64,000 nucleotides of DNA from Onthophagus taurus (GCF_036711975.1 NC_091974.1:1-64000), one strand, 5' to 3'; positions 1 to 7,918 are shown, counted from the first letter of the stretch. Notes: generated by a model from the sequence alone, not told the origin. Program-made: numbers and translations.

Positions 1-882
1 AAATTAGAGAACGCCGGTTGGCACATAAAACCTTGGAAAGATGATATAGCGGGTGTTTCAAAGGCTTTAGATAAAAATGGAAATTTCGGTCTTAGCGTTC
101 CGCTAAAAACGTTGCTAGGATTCGCAGAAGATTTCAGAAAGATCATGATGAACGTTCGACAGGAACTTGTGCTAATTCGCGGACACGATGATACGGACGT
201 CATCTTTCAACCAGCAGCCGCTCCGAACGACGAAAAATTGAAATTGATCATTAATAAAATTATATGGAGAGTTCCTCACGTGGCGGTGGGATTACGCGAA
301 CAGTTGGCATTAACAAAACTATCAGAAAGAAACGTAGACATTCACGTTCCTTTTCGATCGTGGGAAATACACGAGTACCCTCAATTACCTCAAACTACGA
401 AGCAATCTTGGGCCGTCAAAACTGCTCCACAATTGGAAACGCCTAGATTTATAATCATCGGATTTCAAACAAATCGAAAGGGTATATTTAAAGGAAACAT
501 GGCATTATTTGATAATATAAACTTAACGAACGTAACCGTTTTCTTGAATGGAGAACGTTTTCCGTACGATAATTTGAATGTGGATTTTGATAACAATCAC
601 TATGCGATTTTGTATGATATGTATTCAAGATTTCAGCAAGCATACTACTATCAAGAAAGCGAACCTTTGTTTTCACCGGAAGAATTTAAAACTTACGCGC
701 CGTTAATTGGAATCGATTGCACGTATCAACAGGAAGCAATACATAAAAGCGGAGTAGAAATAAAAATCGAGTATTCAACGAAAAATCCAATTCCGGAAGG
801 TACGACAGCTTACGCATTAATTCTGCATGACAGAGCATTTGTGTATTCGCCTCTTACGAAAATGGTTAAGCAATTAATATAG
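1..882 (+). CDS. Polinton double-jelly-roll capsid-like protein, C-terminal part (5' end outside window)
   Basis: The frame is open from base 1 to a TAG at 880-882, so the gene starts left of the window; 293 codons are visible. The product resembles the double-jelly-roll major-capsid-like proteins of insect Polintons/adintoviruses, which form the virion shell. Seen here are the blocks FRSWEIHEYP, KQSWAVKTAPQLETPRF, FQTNRKG, VDFDNNHYAILYDMYSRF and, near the end, ALILHDRAFVYSPLT. The same blocks recur in a decayed copy at 54,239-54,678. No frame breaks are visible in this part. The position upstream of ATPase, integrase and PolB fits a Polinton late-gene block. The family is recognised by pattern; the capsid role is inferred from the family. 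Confidence 0.85.
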   Translation, partial: KLENAGWHIKPWKDDIAGVSKALDKNGNFGLSVPLKTLLGFAEDFRKIMMNVRQELVLIRGHDDTDVIFQPAAAPNDEKLKLIINKIIWRVPHVAVGLREQLALTKLSERNVDIHVPFRSWEIHEYPQLPQTTKQSWAVKTAPQLETPRFIIIGFQTNRKGIFKGNMALFDNINLTNVTVFLNGERFPYDNLNVDFDNNHYAILYDMYSRFQQAYYYQESEPLFSPEEFKTYAPLIGIDCTYQQEAIHKSGVEIKIEYSTKNPIPEGTTAYALILHDRAFVYSPLTKMVKQLI

Positions 883-951
883 TGGTACTGTTGAAGCAAC
901 GTCATTTAGTGTATCTCTAAACATCGAAGGAAACGTTTGCATATAGTGGTA
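877..951 (+). repeat. Two direct copies of ATATAGTGGTA flanking the capsid/next-gene junction
   Basis: The 11-mer ATATAGTGGTA occurs at 877-887, overlapping the capsid stop codon, and again at 941-951, 14 bp before the next start codon. It could be a promoter or 3'-end element of the Polinton gene block, or a duplication. No function can be shown from sequence alone. Confidence 0.4.
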
Positions 952-964
952 TATTATGGATATT

Positions 965-1435
965 ATGGTTTTTCAAAGGGATTTTATTATTTTGGACATT
1001 CAAGGTTTCACGATAAACGATGAAGAATTTATCCCAAAGGAACTGGCTTCTTACGACAGTAATCATTGTATAAGTCATTACGTGTTTCAACCTAGTCGAA
1101 GCTTTTCTTCACTATCTACCAAATTTCGCAATACGGCGAATTGGTTAATGAGTCATCATCATTGTATTGATTGGAACGACGGGTTTGTTCCTGCGTCTCG
1201 TTTCGATGAGATCGTTTATTATTTGTGTCGTTCGACAAAAGTAGCGTACGTAAAAGGACGTGAGAAAGCTACATTTTTAAGAAGAATTTTAACAATACCG
1301 GTAAAAGAATTGCCGGAAAATGAATGCAAATTGGAGGTTGGTGCGCCGATGTGTCCCTATCATAAAAAGAGACCAAGTATGTGCTCCTTATCGAATGTTT
1401 TTTATTTATTTTCATACGTATTCAGACATCTATAA
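965..1435 (+). CDS. Polinton-associated small protein, D-x-QGF family (unknown function)
   Basis: This 156-residue protein has no function I can name. I choose the ATG at 965 rather than 956 because it aligns with the start of the relative at 53,632-54,120 (minus). Shared features are an N-terminal strand ending in hydrophobic-D-x-QGF, a central HH motif followed by W/D-DGW/F, a VKG-x-x-K-x-x-FL block, and a C-terminal C...H...C-S-x-x-NV pattern. The acidic residue after a beta strand and the terminal Cys/His residues would suit a metal-binding or RNase H-like nuclease fold, but that is inference. In both Polinton copies of this window it lies directly downstream of the capsid gene on the same strand (gaps 82 and 118 bp), so it probably belongs to the capsid transcription block. 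Confidence 0.7.
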   Translation: MVFQRDFIILDIQGFTINDEEFIPKELASYDSNHCISHYVFQPSRSFSSLSTKFRNTANWLMSHHHCIDWNDGFVPASRFDEIVYYLCRSTKVAYVKGREKATFLRRILTIPVKELPENECKLEVGAPMCPYHKKRPSMCSLSNVFYLFSYVFRHL

Positions 1436-1491
1436 CTATATGTAAACGAATTGAGAAAGGCAGACGGGTAGTAGCGGTAGAGCAGTTCAAG

Positions 1492-1824
1492 ATGGAACGT
1501 CTTTGGCGGTTAGTTACCAGATTGGGACTTTCAACTTTTATAATTAATAAAGTGTGGGATATTATGGAAAGATACGAATCTGATTTATCTTTTGCGAATA
1601 TTAAAAACTACGAATTATGTTATTTACCAATCGATTATTATATCAATAAAGTAAAGCCATTAGATTTGGCGGCGGTTTGGTTTAAATTACCGTTGAAGTA
1701 TAGAAACGATGAGCGATTACAAAGCAAGCTGCCCTGTTTTGAACATTATAATTTGCCTCATTGGGAAACGCATATTGATGGTCCACCATCGGCAAGAAAG
1801 GATTGTTCTTTATGTATGGTTTAG
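1492..1824 (+). CDS. Small Cys/His-rich Polinton protein (unknown function)
   Basis: The protein has 110 residues from the ATG at 1492; the frame runs on upstream to 1381 but overlaps the end of the previous gene. The first half is helical and hydrophobic/basic; the second half ends with C-F-E-H, a W-x-x-H-x-D-G-P-P turn and a final KDC-x-x-CM, that is CxxH...H...CxxC spacing typical of a small zinc-binding module. I do not recognise the family with certainty. It follows the D-x-QGF gene by 56 bp on the same strand. It could also be a C-terminal exon of that gene, but both have their own start and stop and no splice signal is needed. Confidence 0.55.
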   Translation: MERLWRLVTRLGLSTFIINKVWDIMERYESDLSFANIKNYELCYLPIDYYINKVKPLDLAAVWFKLPLKYRNDERLQSKLPCFEHYNLPHWETHIDGPPSARKDCSLCMV

Positions 1825-1866
1825 TATATAAACATTGTCAGTTATAGATTGTAAATTAATAATAAT

Positions 1867-1872
1867 AATAAA
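1867..1872 (+). terminator. AATAAA poly(A) signal after the capsid/small-gene block
   Basis: An AATAAA lies 42 bp after the stop at 1824, at the end of an (AAT)n run, and is followed by T-rich sequence. It probably ends the left gene block. From here to about 1998 there is only AT-rich sequence. Confidence 0.45.
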
Positions 1873-1998
1873 AGATTGTAAAAAGTGTAAAAAGTTGTTT
1901 TAATTTAAAAGAAAAAATAGTTAATCTAAATGAATACATGGTATGTATACATTGGGTTGGGTTGGTATGACTTGGGTTGTACATTGAAAAAGTATTAA

Positions 1999-2052
1999 AT
2001 TGGAAGAAAAAAAGGAAGAAAGAAAGGGGAAAAAAAGGAAGAAAAAAGGAAG

Positions 2053-2084
<32 letters not shown>

Positions 2085-2300
2085 AAAGAAAAAGGGAAAA
2101 GGATTGTTTATTGAAGCTCCTCCTATGCTCCTCCCATGCTCCTCCTCAGGCTCCTCCCAAAGTGGAGATGGAAGAGTGGGGATGGGAGTGGGGGAAATCT
2201 AAAATTCCCCCCCCCCCCCCCCCCGGTTGCCAGGAAAGTAGAGCCAGAAAAAAAGTACCCCCACTCTAACTCCGCCCATTCCCCACTCCTCCCCCTTGTC
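1999..2300 (+). repeat. Low-complexity block: polypurine (A/G) tract, CTCC repeats, long C run
   Basis: About 100 bp of almost pure A/G (1999-2105, with a long A run) is followed by CTCCTCC-type repeats, a run of about 20 C (about 2205-2224), and a C-rich stretch with CCACCCC and CGCCCC boxes. The strand asymmetry favours triplex or, on the minus strand, G-quadruplex structures. Open frames across it are compositional artefacts. Confidence 0.8.
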
Positions 2301-2329
2301 ACGCCCCACCCCACGCCCCCCTTCATTAC

Positions 2330-2372
2330 TCTACTATAAGAAGGCACCTCCCAGCCTTTGAAAGTCACTTAA
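2330..2372 (+). promoter_or_regulatory. Candidate TATA promoter for the multi-intron leader gene
   Basis: CTATAAGAAGG at about 2333-2343 is a TATA-like box. About 30 bp downstream is TCACTTA, an arthropod-style initiator context, and the first strong splice donor follows at 2398. C-rich CACCC/CGCCCC boxes lie just upstream. No ATG lies between the expected start and the first donor. This is inferred from position and motif only. Confidence 0.45.
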
Positions 2373-2397
2373 GTGTTTGTGTTCTTCAGTTTTTTTG

Positions 2398-3094
2398 GTA
2401 AGTACAACCTTCTTTATTATCATGTTTATATAACGTTCATTTTCTCTCCATCACTACAGCTCTTTCTACAACTTTCTCTTTTTTGGTGAGTAAAACTATA
2501 TTTGTTTTGCATGTTTATATAATATTTAAAATTGTTTTTTTCCACTCCTAGACATCCTTGTTCATTCAGCTTTCTCTTTTTTTGCTGTGTTTTATTTGGT
2601 AAGTAACCTTTTCTACTTCCATGTTTATATAATATATTCTTGCTTTATTTCATCATGACAGCTCGTTCTACTTTGTTTTTGTGAGTACAACTTGTTTATT
2701 TGTTTGTTATGTTAAATTGATATTTTTTTCCCAATTCCTACAGGAGCTTACTGCTGATCAGTTCGATTAGACCGATCAGTTTTTAACATCGTAATTTCAG
2801 CAACTTTGCAACTTTTTTCTGGTAAGTATAGTCTCCTTTCTTGACATATATTGTTTTTAATCTTGTGTTTTTCATTCCTATAGCTCCTTCTATTTTTTCA
2901 AGTTAACTTTTATTGGTAAGCATAACTTTATTTTTTCGAACGTTTTATCATTCATATCCTATCATTCAGCACTTTGTTGACAAGCACCCTCTGCAGTTAG
3001 ATTTTAACGTGCAACTGTATTTTTCATCAAGCGATGTAAGTATACATGTTTTTTTTATTAAAATAAAATTAATTAATTTTCTTTTCTTATCAAG
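2398..3094 (+). other. Tandem array of seven micro-introns in a 5' leader
   Basis: Seven strong donor/acceptor pairs follow each other: introns about 2398-2459, 2486-2551, 2599-2661, 2681-2743, 2822-2883, 2916-2969 and 3036-3094 (62, 66, 63, 63, 62, 54, 59 bp). The donors are GTAAGT, GTGAGT, GTAAGC or close. The exons between are 26, 47, 19, 78, 32 and 66 bp. Several modules look like degenerate duplicates: donors continue as GTAAGTACAAC or GTGAGTAAAAC, introns 1-3 share CATGTTTATATAA or CATGTTTATATAAT, and exons 2, 4 and 6 start CTC-TTCTA. The predicted exons contain no ATG, while four introns do. The last acceptor abuts the ATG at 3095. Confidence 0.65.
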
Positions 3095-4072
3095 ATGTCT
3101 CAAGACGGTTTTAGTCAAATTGATTTAACTGCTCCGGGTTTCGCCAGCCAGGAATCCTTTCTGTTAAACAGTTTTGACATAAACCTGTTGAACATGTCGA
3201 CTGTTGAGAAGGCTCTGGATCCAAACGTGCAGCCTAATGAGCAGCCGATGGATCCAAACGTTGAATCTAATGTGCAGCAAGCTACGGCGCTTCCAAACAT
3301 CGCAGGTTCCTCGAAAGTCGACGATAAGAATGTGAAACACCTTTCACTTTCACTTCGTCGAAAGTCGGGGAACCGTGAACACCGGAAGAAGGGTGCAGGT
3401 GTGTGGTTACCGCCAGATAAGTATAGAGAGCTTCGACGGGAGACCCGTGCTCGTTCGCGAAGTACCAAACACAAGCGTGTGTCAGTTGAACCTGCGACTC
3501 TGTCAAAGGTTGAAGTGACACACTCGGAAGTGGCTAGCGGCGATGAGTCCAACGACTCTCTTTCTTTAATGGCGGTATCCCAACACTGCACCGAAAACCG
3601 GACATACCTTAAAGCTATTAATGCAGCTTTTGTTTCTAAGGCTTCTTCTTCTAAAGCTTCGTCGATTCCCACTCCCCCTACTAACATAAACATTCCTACC
3701 ATAGAAGTTCCCTCATTAAGCCCGAAAGTACAAATCTTAAGGGTGGACACAATTCCCGCTACTTCAGTCATTTCCGATGTACCTGCCAGCCTTTTTTCAA
3801 ATGCAATGTGTGCAGCAGTAGAAACAACCAAAGAGGAGATTTTGACCGAAATTAATATTTTGTATCAAAATTTTTATAAAGACCTTCATGCAAAGGTACT
3901 TCAATTGCAGACCTCTTTGAGAGAACTTGCACAGTTTAGGGAAGGGCTGGCGTCGAGTTCTAACCACTCTTTAACAACGTCACTCGACATCACCGTTGCA
4001 ACATTAACCGTTGAAATGAAAAAAGCAGAATTCATTTTGTCTTCTTTACATACTAATAACTTCCCTTCCTAG
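3095..4072 (+). CDS. Hypothetical Polinton protein behind the multi-intron leader
   Basis: The 325-residue product is not recognised. The N-terminal 65 residues are acidic/polar with two related D-P-N-V-x-x-N-x-Q repeats. A strongly basic segment follows (about residues 85-130, rich in R and K, including KYRELRRETRARSRSTKHKR), then a Ser/Thr/Pro-rich linker, and a C-terminal helical region from about residue 230 that could form a coiled coil. A basic middle plus coiled coil would suit a DNA-binding core or scaffolding protein, which is speculation. The start is fixed by a splice acceptor directly before the ATG. The next small gene begins 10 bp after the stop. It could alternatively be a cellular gene captured by the element. 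Confidence 0.6.
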   Translation: MSQDGFSQIDLTAPGFASQESFLLNSFDINLLNMSTVEKALDPNVQPNEQPMDPNVESNVQQATALPNIAGSSKVDDKNVKHLSLSLRRKSGNREHRKKGAGVWLPPDKYRELRRETRARSRSTKHKRVSVEPATLSKVEVTHSEVASGDESNDSLSLMAVSQHCTENRTYLKAINAAFVSKASSSKASSIPTPPTNINIPTIEVPSLSPKVQILRVDTIPATSVISDVPASLFSNAMCAAVETTKEEILTEINILYQNFYKDLHAKVLQLQTSLRELAQFREGLASSSNHSLTTSLDITVATLTVEMKKAEFILSSLHTNNFPS

Positions 4073-4081
4073 CTAAAAAAG

Positions 4082-4393
4082 ATGTCCGGTAGCAACAACT
4101 TCGGGAGGGTGCTCACGTTGGAGCGAAGAGTTGCGTCTTTGGAGGTCAAAGTAGATACCCTGTTTCAGCTGGTAGGCTATATCTATAATCTTTTTTGCAC
4201 GTTTTTAATTTCATAATCTTCTTAGGTAAACAGTATTGTCTCAGAGTCGGCAGTGGTGAGAGGGCAGGTGCATGTTCAAAACATGCACATACACCATTGT
4301 TCGACTGGGATAGAACCTCCGACACCGACACCTGCAGCGCCTCCGCCCCCGTATGAAGTGCGGGATGAACAGGAAGAGGAGGAGGAGTGGTAA
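4082..4393 (+). CDS. Small two-exon protein with coiled coil and PPPY motif
   Basis: Exon 1 is 4082-4171 (30 codons) and exon 2 is 4226-4393 (55 codons plus stop); the 54-bp intron 4172-4225 starts GTAGGC and ends CTTCTTAG. Without splicing the frame hits TAA inside the intron; with it the frame stays open for 85 residues. Exon 1 and the start of exon 2 have a heptad-like hydrophobic pattern (short coiled coil). The C-terminal part is proline-rich, carries PPPPYE (a PPxY-type WW-domain ligand) and ends with an acidic run and W. It lies between the leader-gene and the ATPase. PPxY motifs recruit Nedd4-family ligases in several virus proteins; that role here is inference. Confidence 0.55.
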
Positions 4394-4412
4394 CCATTTT
4401 TCCTCCTCTTCC

Positions 4413-4446
4413 TTAGGTTAGGTTAGGTTAGGTTATGTTAGGTTAA
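4413..4446 (+). repeat. Short interstitial TTAGG repeat
   Basis: Four to five TTAGG units, with one TTATG variant, lie directly after the small two-exon gene and before an ATT/CTT microsatellite (about 4465-4500). The unit equals the insect telomere repeat, but short arrays like this are common inside insect chromosomes and do not mark a telomere. Confidence 0.8.
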
Positions 4447-4571
4447 ATGGTTAAGGTATTATACTTATTTTTATTATTATTATTATTATTCTTCTTCTTA
4501 AATATATGTATATATAGTTTCTTTTGCTATATTTTCATTCAGTCTTATCCAATTCATTTAGTACGAGAATC

Positions 4572-5276
4572 ATGATCGACGAGAAATTAAAATGTTTACC
4601 GCAACTTCTAACACTGCCTATAGTAAATTTTAGTAATGGTTCGGTCGAAGAACACTTTACAAGACACAGCAATTTATTTGGTGGAAAATGTAAGCGAGGT
4701 TTAATTGTAGGACCCTCAGGTGTCGGAAAAACAAATGCTATGTTATCGCTTTTAGTTGCACGTAATGGGTTGCGCTTCCTAAACTTGTACTTATGCTCTA
4801 ATTCGTTATACCAAAATAAGTACGATTTTTTAAGACGTTTAATTGAACCTATAAAAGATTGCGGTTACTATGAATTTTCTAATATAGACGAGTTCATTCG
4901 ACCGGAAGATGCGAAAGAATATTCGGTAGTCGTATTTGACGATGTTTCCTGTACAGGTCAAAATGTCATTAAGGAATTTTTTTCGTATGGTCGACATAAA
5001 AACATTGATTGTTTTCTAATTTGTCAAAGTTATAGTGCAATTCCAAAACAATTAGTTCGCGATAATTGTAACTTTTTGGTGTTATTTAAACAAGACTTAA
5101 CAAATTTAAAACACGTATTTGAAGATCACATAATGAGCGATATGGAGTTTCATCGGCTAAAGGAAATTAGCGATGCTTGTTGGGAGAATAGACACGGCAT
5201 CCTAGTTATTGATTTAGATTGTAGTGTATCTAAGGGACGTTACCGTAAGGGTTTTGATAAATTCATTGAAGTTTAA
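4572..5276 (+). CDS. Polinton packaging-type ATPase (A32/FtsK-HerA-like)
   Basis: The product has 234 residues; I choose the ATG at 4572 because the upstream extension begins with a non-ATG codon. A Walker A loop GPSGVGKT is near residue 50 and a Walker B strand VVVFDDV near residue 123. ICQSY further on is the likely sensor strand. Size and motif spacing match the DNA-packaging ATPases of Polintons, adintoviruses and relatives, which drive genome entry into the capsid. The frame is intact. It sits between the small two-exon gene and a structural-looking gene, all on one strand, as expected for a late block. Confidence 0.88.
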   Translation: MIDEKLKCLPQLLTLPIVNFSNGSVEEHFTRHSNLFGGKCKRGLIVGPSGVGKTNAMLSLLVARNGLRFLNLYLCSNSLYQNKYDFLRRLIEPIKDCGYYEFSNIDEFIRPEDAKEYSVVVFDDVSCTGQNVIKEFFSYGRHKNIDCFLICQSYSAIPKQLVRDNCNFLVLFKQDLTNLKHVFEDHIMSDMEFHRLKEISDACWENRHGILVIDLDCSVSKGRYRKGFDKFIEV

Positions 5277-5327
5277 AACTAACGACTTCAGCTGTACAGT
5301 TCGTAGTAACTTCACATACATCATACA

Positions 5328-6491
5328 ATGAACAAGACGATAGCTGCAGAACTTATCGCGGCACGAGAAGTCGTGAGAGACAAAATTCGTTCTTTAAAAG
5401 AAGACTTAGAGGAGTCAAGGATTCGGTCGGAAACCGCATATGCACCCATCGCAAGGCCCTTACAGGATATTGTCGCAAAACTTGACACTGCGCCTTTACT
5501 ATCCATTCCAAAACGAAGTTTATCTCCAAAAGAAGAAAAATTGATATCTAAGATACAACGCTACTCGCCGGATATTTCTGACGTACCAGCTAAAACCGAG
5601 ACCGAATATTTTATTCGAAAACCGAAAGTTCCATTAAAAGAACAACGACGAAAATTTGCTACATCGACTCCTGAAAAAAGGTTGGTATCTTCTCCCACGT
5701 CTTCTCCTCTTGGTCCATTAGCTCATGCAGAAGAAGAAGTATATGAAGTTCCGCCGGGCGAAGAAGAAGAACTCCTCGATTCTAGCGAGGATACCGGAGC
5801 TCTTATTTCGGACGCACATAATCGAATAGAACGACTTAAAGATGAAATAGAAGAAAGATTGGAGTCTCCAGAGGTACAAGCCGCTTTGAGTCAGTTTCAT
5901 CCTTTGCCCAGAACGTATATTGTTGGTTTAACAACTGATTTAAAAGATGATTATGATCGTTTATACGGTGTTCGCGAAACTCCCGAAGGTTTCTACATTG
6001 GAGTCAGTCCTGTTCACTTTGAGGATCAGGATATTCACGTTGGAAACTTCAAATATACGGGAACCGTTGGTTTATATGATTTACTATTTAAAAACGAACC
6101 GGGCAAATTTACAATTCAGGACATGCGCAACTACAAAGATATCTTACTACGTTCAAATGCTCCGTACATTAATTACATTCCAGAGGCAGGTATGACTACT
6201 GAGGACGACAGTGGGAAATTTCAGAATATTATCAAGCCTATCGTTGAAGGTAACAAACCCAAGGTGCATTGGGCTAAATACTGGCCGAATCCGAAGAAAA
6301 AAGTCGGTGGTGCATTACAAAAACAAGTCGTTCCTGGGGCTCTTATCGAATACGAGTATTGGGACGATCCCAACGAACTTGTCGACAGACTGCGTTTGTT
6401 GATGGCCTCGCAAACTGCAGGTCATTCTGCACATGTCAATGAAATATCATCAATAATATCGGAGCTAACAGAGGCCGAGATTATACGTTAA
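5328..6491 (+). CDS. Polinton-conserved protein (DUF8207-like), structural or minor capsid candidate
   Basis: The 387-residue product starts 51 bp after the ATPase. The N-terminal ~60 residues are helical, the middle is low complexity with acidic runs (EEEVYEVPPGEEEELL), and residues about 205-310 form a conserved block beginning YDRLYGVRETPEG with a later GTVGLYDLLF segment and an NIIKPI motif. This block recurs in proteins of many insect Polintons, which I believe are filed as DUF8207; the label is from memory and should be checked. Its function is unknown. Its place in the late block suggests a virion component. The frame is intact. Confidence 0.7.
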   Translation: MNKTIAAELIAAREVVRDKIRSLKEDLEESRIRSETAYAPIARPLQDIVAKLDTAPLLSIPKRSLSPKEEKLISKIQRYSPDISDVPAKTETEYFIRKPKVPLKEQRRKFATSTPEKRLVSSPTSSPLGPLAHAEEEVYEVPPGEEEELLDSSEDTGALISDAHNRIERLKDEIEERLESPEVQAALSQFHPLPRTYIVGLTTDLKDDYDRLYGVRETPEGFYIGVSPVHFEDQDIHVGNFKYTGTVGLYDLLFKNEPGKFTIQDMRNYKDILLRSNAPYINYIPEAGMTTEDDSGKFQNIIKPIVEGNKPKVHWAKYWPNPKKKVGGALQKQVVPGALIEYEYWDDPNELVDRLRLLMASQTAGHSAHVNEISSIISELTEAEIIR

Positions 6492-6560
6492 AATATTATC
6501 ATAAATATACGTCTCTCACATTTTTTGTTTTAAAACACCGACGTTTGTGAACTAGAGCAG

Positions 6561-6986
6561 ATGAGTTTAAGCAAGTTCGGAAAACATTCGTCTAGTATGA
6601 CGATCGATAAGTTTGGTAAACACGTACACGGACACAACATTGCTGCTCATTTTAATAAACGTGAAAACTTACAACGATATTTCAAACAACCAACTATACT
6701 TACGTTTAGCGGAGATGGAACTACGGATACAACGGATAATTATTACATTATTCAAAATTTAGGTTACGTAAGTAAATATATAAACTTTTTATATATTGGT
6801 GAAATAGTGAAATACCGATTTGAAGGAGACGTTGAAATGATTATTAACGGGAGTATCTTCGATCCAAATAAAAAGTTAAATGTTCTCTTCTTTGGAGATA
6901 AAATAGTTTGCAAACCCACAACGAAGACCACTTTACTCAAGAAACCATTTATGGTAGAACTGCTCATTGAAATATCCAGAAAATGA
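6561..6986 (+). CDS. Small beta-rich Polinton protein (unknown function)
   Basis: The 141-residue product begins with repeated S-K-F-G-K-H elements (residues 4-9 and 17-21) and continues with alternating hydrophobic residues typical of a beta sandwich. I see no catalytic motif or membrane segment. Its stop overlaps the integrase start as ATGA, so the two genes are tightly coupled. The position and size would suit a minor capsid or spike protein, which is inference only. Confidence 0.6.
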   Translation: MSLSKFGKHSSSMTIDKFGKHVHGHNIAAHFNKRENLQRYFKQPTILTFSGDGTTDTTDNYYIIQNLGYVSKYINFLYIGEIVKYRFEGDVEMIINGSIFDPNKKLNVLFFGDKIVCKPTTKTTLLKKPFMVELLIEISRK

Positions 6987-7918
6987 GCGATATTAAAAGG
7001 TCCGTCGTAAACGAGTTGCACGCGTCCGCGAGGAAAAAGTATAAACGCAGACGTGTTATTATAAAAGGTTTAACGGACTTATTTCAAGCTGATTTAGTGG
7101 AGATGATACCTTATTCAAAAGCAAATGGTAATTTTAAATATATTCTAACAGTTATTAATGCTTTCTCAAAGTATGGATGGGCTGTACCACTAAAAAACAA
7201 AACTGGCAAAGAAGTTACGCGAGCTATGGAAACAATTCTATCGGAAAAGCGGAAAAACATACCGAAGAATCTGCAAACGGATAACGGAAAAGAATTTTAC
7301 AATGAGGATTTTAAAAAGCTCATGTCACGATATCACATCAATCACTACAGTTCATTTTCCAATTTAAAGAGTTCTATTGTTGAACGGTTTAATAGAACAA
7401 TAAAAGAAAAAATGTGGAAAGAATTTAGTATGCAAGGTAACTATCGTTGGTTGGAATTGCTTCCCAAATTAATTCTGGATTATAACAACCAAGTTCACAG
7501 GACGATAGGAATGAAACCTAGCGAGGTAAATAACAGAAACGCATCGACACTGTTAAAAACTGTATATAATTACATAAAAATTGTCGATCCTTATACCAAA
7601 AAATTTAATGTCGGTGATCACGTCAGAGTGAGCAAGCATCGACACGCCTTCACCAAAAACTATACTCCCAATTGGTCTAACGAAGTGTTTACAATACATT
7701 CTGTTCGTAATACTTTCCCAACAACATATCTGCTCAAAGATGCATCCAATGAAAAAATTATGGGTGGTTTTTATCGAGAGGAATTACAAAAAGTTAAATA
7801 TCCTGACGTCTACTTGGTGGAAAAAGTGCTACGGCGAAAAGGAAATCAAGTGTTTGTGAAATGGTTAGGATTAGGTCCGTCTCATAATTCTTGGATCTCA
7901 AAAACTAACGTTCTTTAA
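6983..7918 (+). CDS. Polinton retroviral-type integrase with C-terminal chromodomain
   Basis: The 311-residue enzyme joins element ends to target DNA. The catalytic acidic triad is visible: D in FQADLVEM (near residue 35), D in QTDNGKEF (near 95) and E in SSIVERFNRT (near 131), with 35-residue spacing between the last two. A C-terminal chromodomain-like segment, from YLVEKVLRRKGNQVFVKWLG to SWI, follows at about residues 270-305. The frame is intact and overlaps the preceding gene by 4 bp. It is the last gene of the plus-strand block and converges with PolB across about 100 bp of AT-rich DNA (7919-8021). It could still be functional. Confidence 0.93.
   Translation: MSDIKRSVVNELHASARKKYKRRRVIIKGLTDLFQADLVEMIPYSKANGNFKYILTVINAFSKYGWAVPLKNKTGKEVTRAMETILSEKRKNIPKNLQTDNGKEFYNEDFKKLMSRYHINHYSSFSNLKSSIVERFNRTIKEKMWKEFSMQGNYRWLELLPKLILDYNNQVHRTIGMKPSEVNNRNASTLLKTVYNYIKIVDPYTKKFNVGDHVRVSKHRHAFTKNYTPNWSNEVFTIHSVRNTFPTTYLLKDASNEKIMGGFYREELQKVKYPDVYLVEKVLRRKGNQVFVKWLGLGPSHNSWISKTNVL

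Noticed and set aside
956..1824. A single gene covering both small ORFs by a frameshift or intron near 1400
   Set aside because: The first ORF ends with the same C-terminal pattern as its relative at 53,632, and the second has its own ATG at 1492; two genes are the simpler reading.
2000..2368. Open reading frames in the polypurine/poly-C block on both strands
   Set aside because: They consist of Lys/Arg/Glu or Pro/Gly runs dictated by base composition and have no domain or conservation signal.
3115..3831. 238-codon minus-strand frame opposite the gene at 3095
   Set aside because: It is a shadow of the plus-strand frame. The plus gene has a splice acceptor at its ATG and coherent sequence; the minus frame has no family match.
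4413..4446. TTAGG stretch as a telomere
   Set aside because: Only four or five units, internal to an element and followed by unrelated genes.
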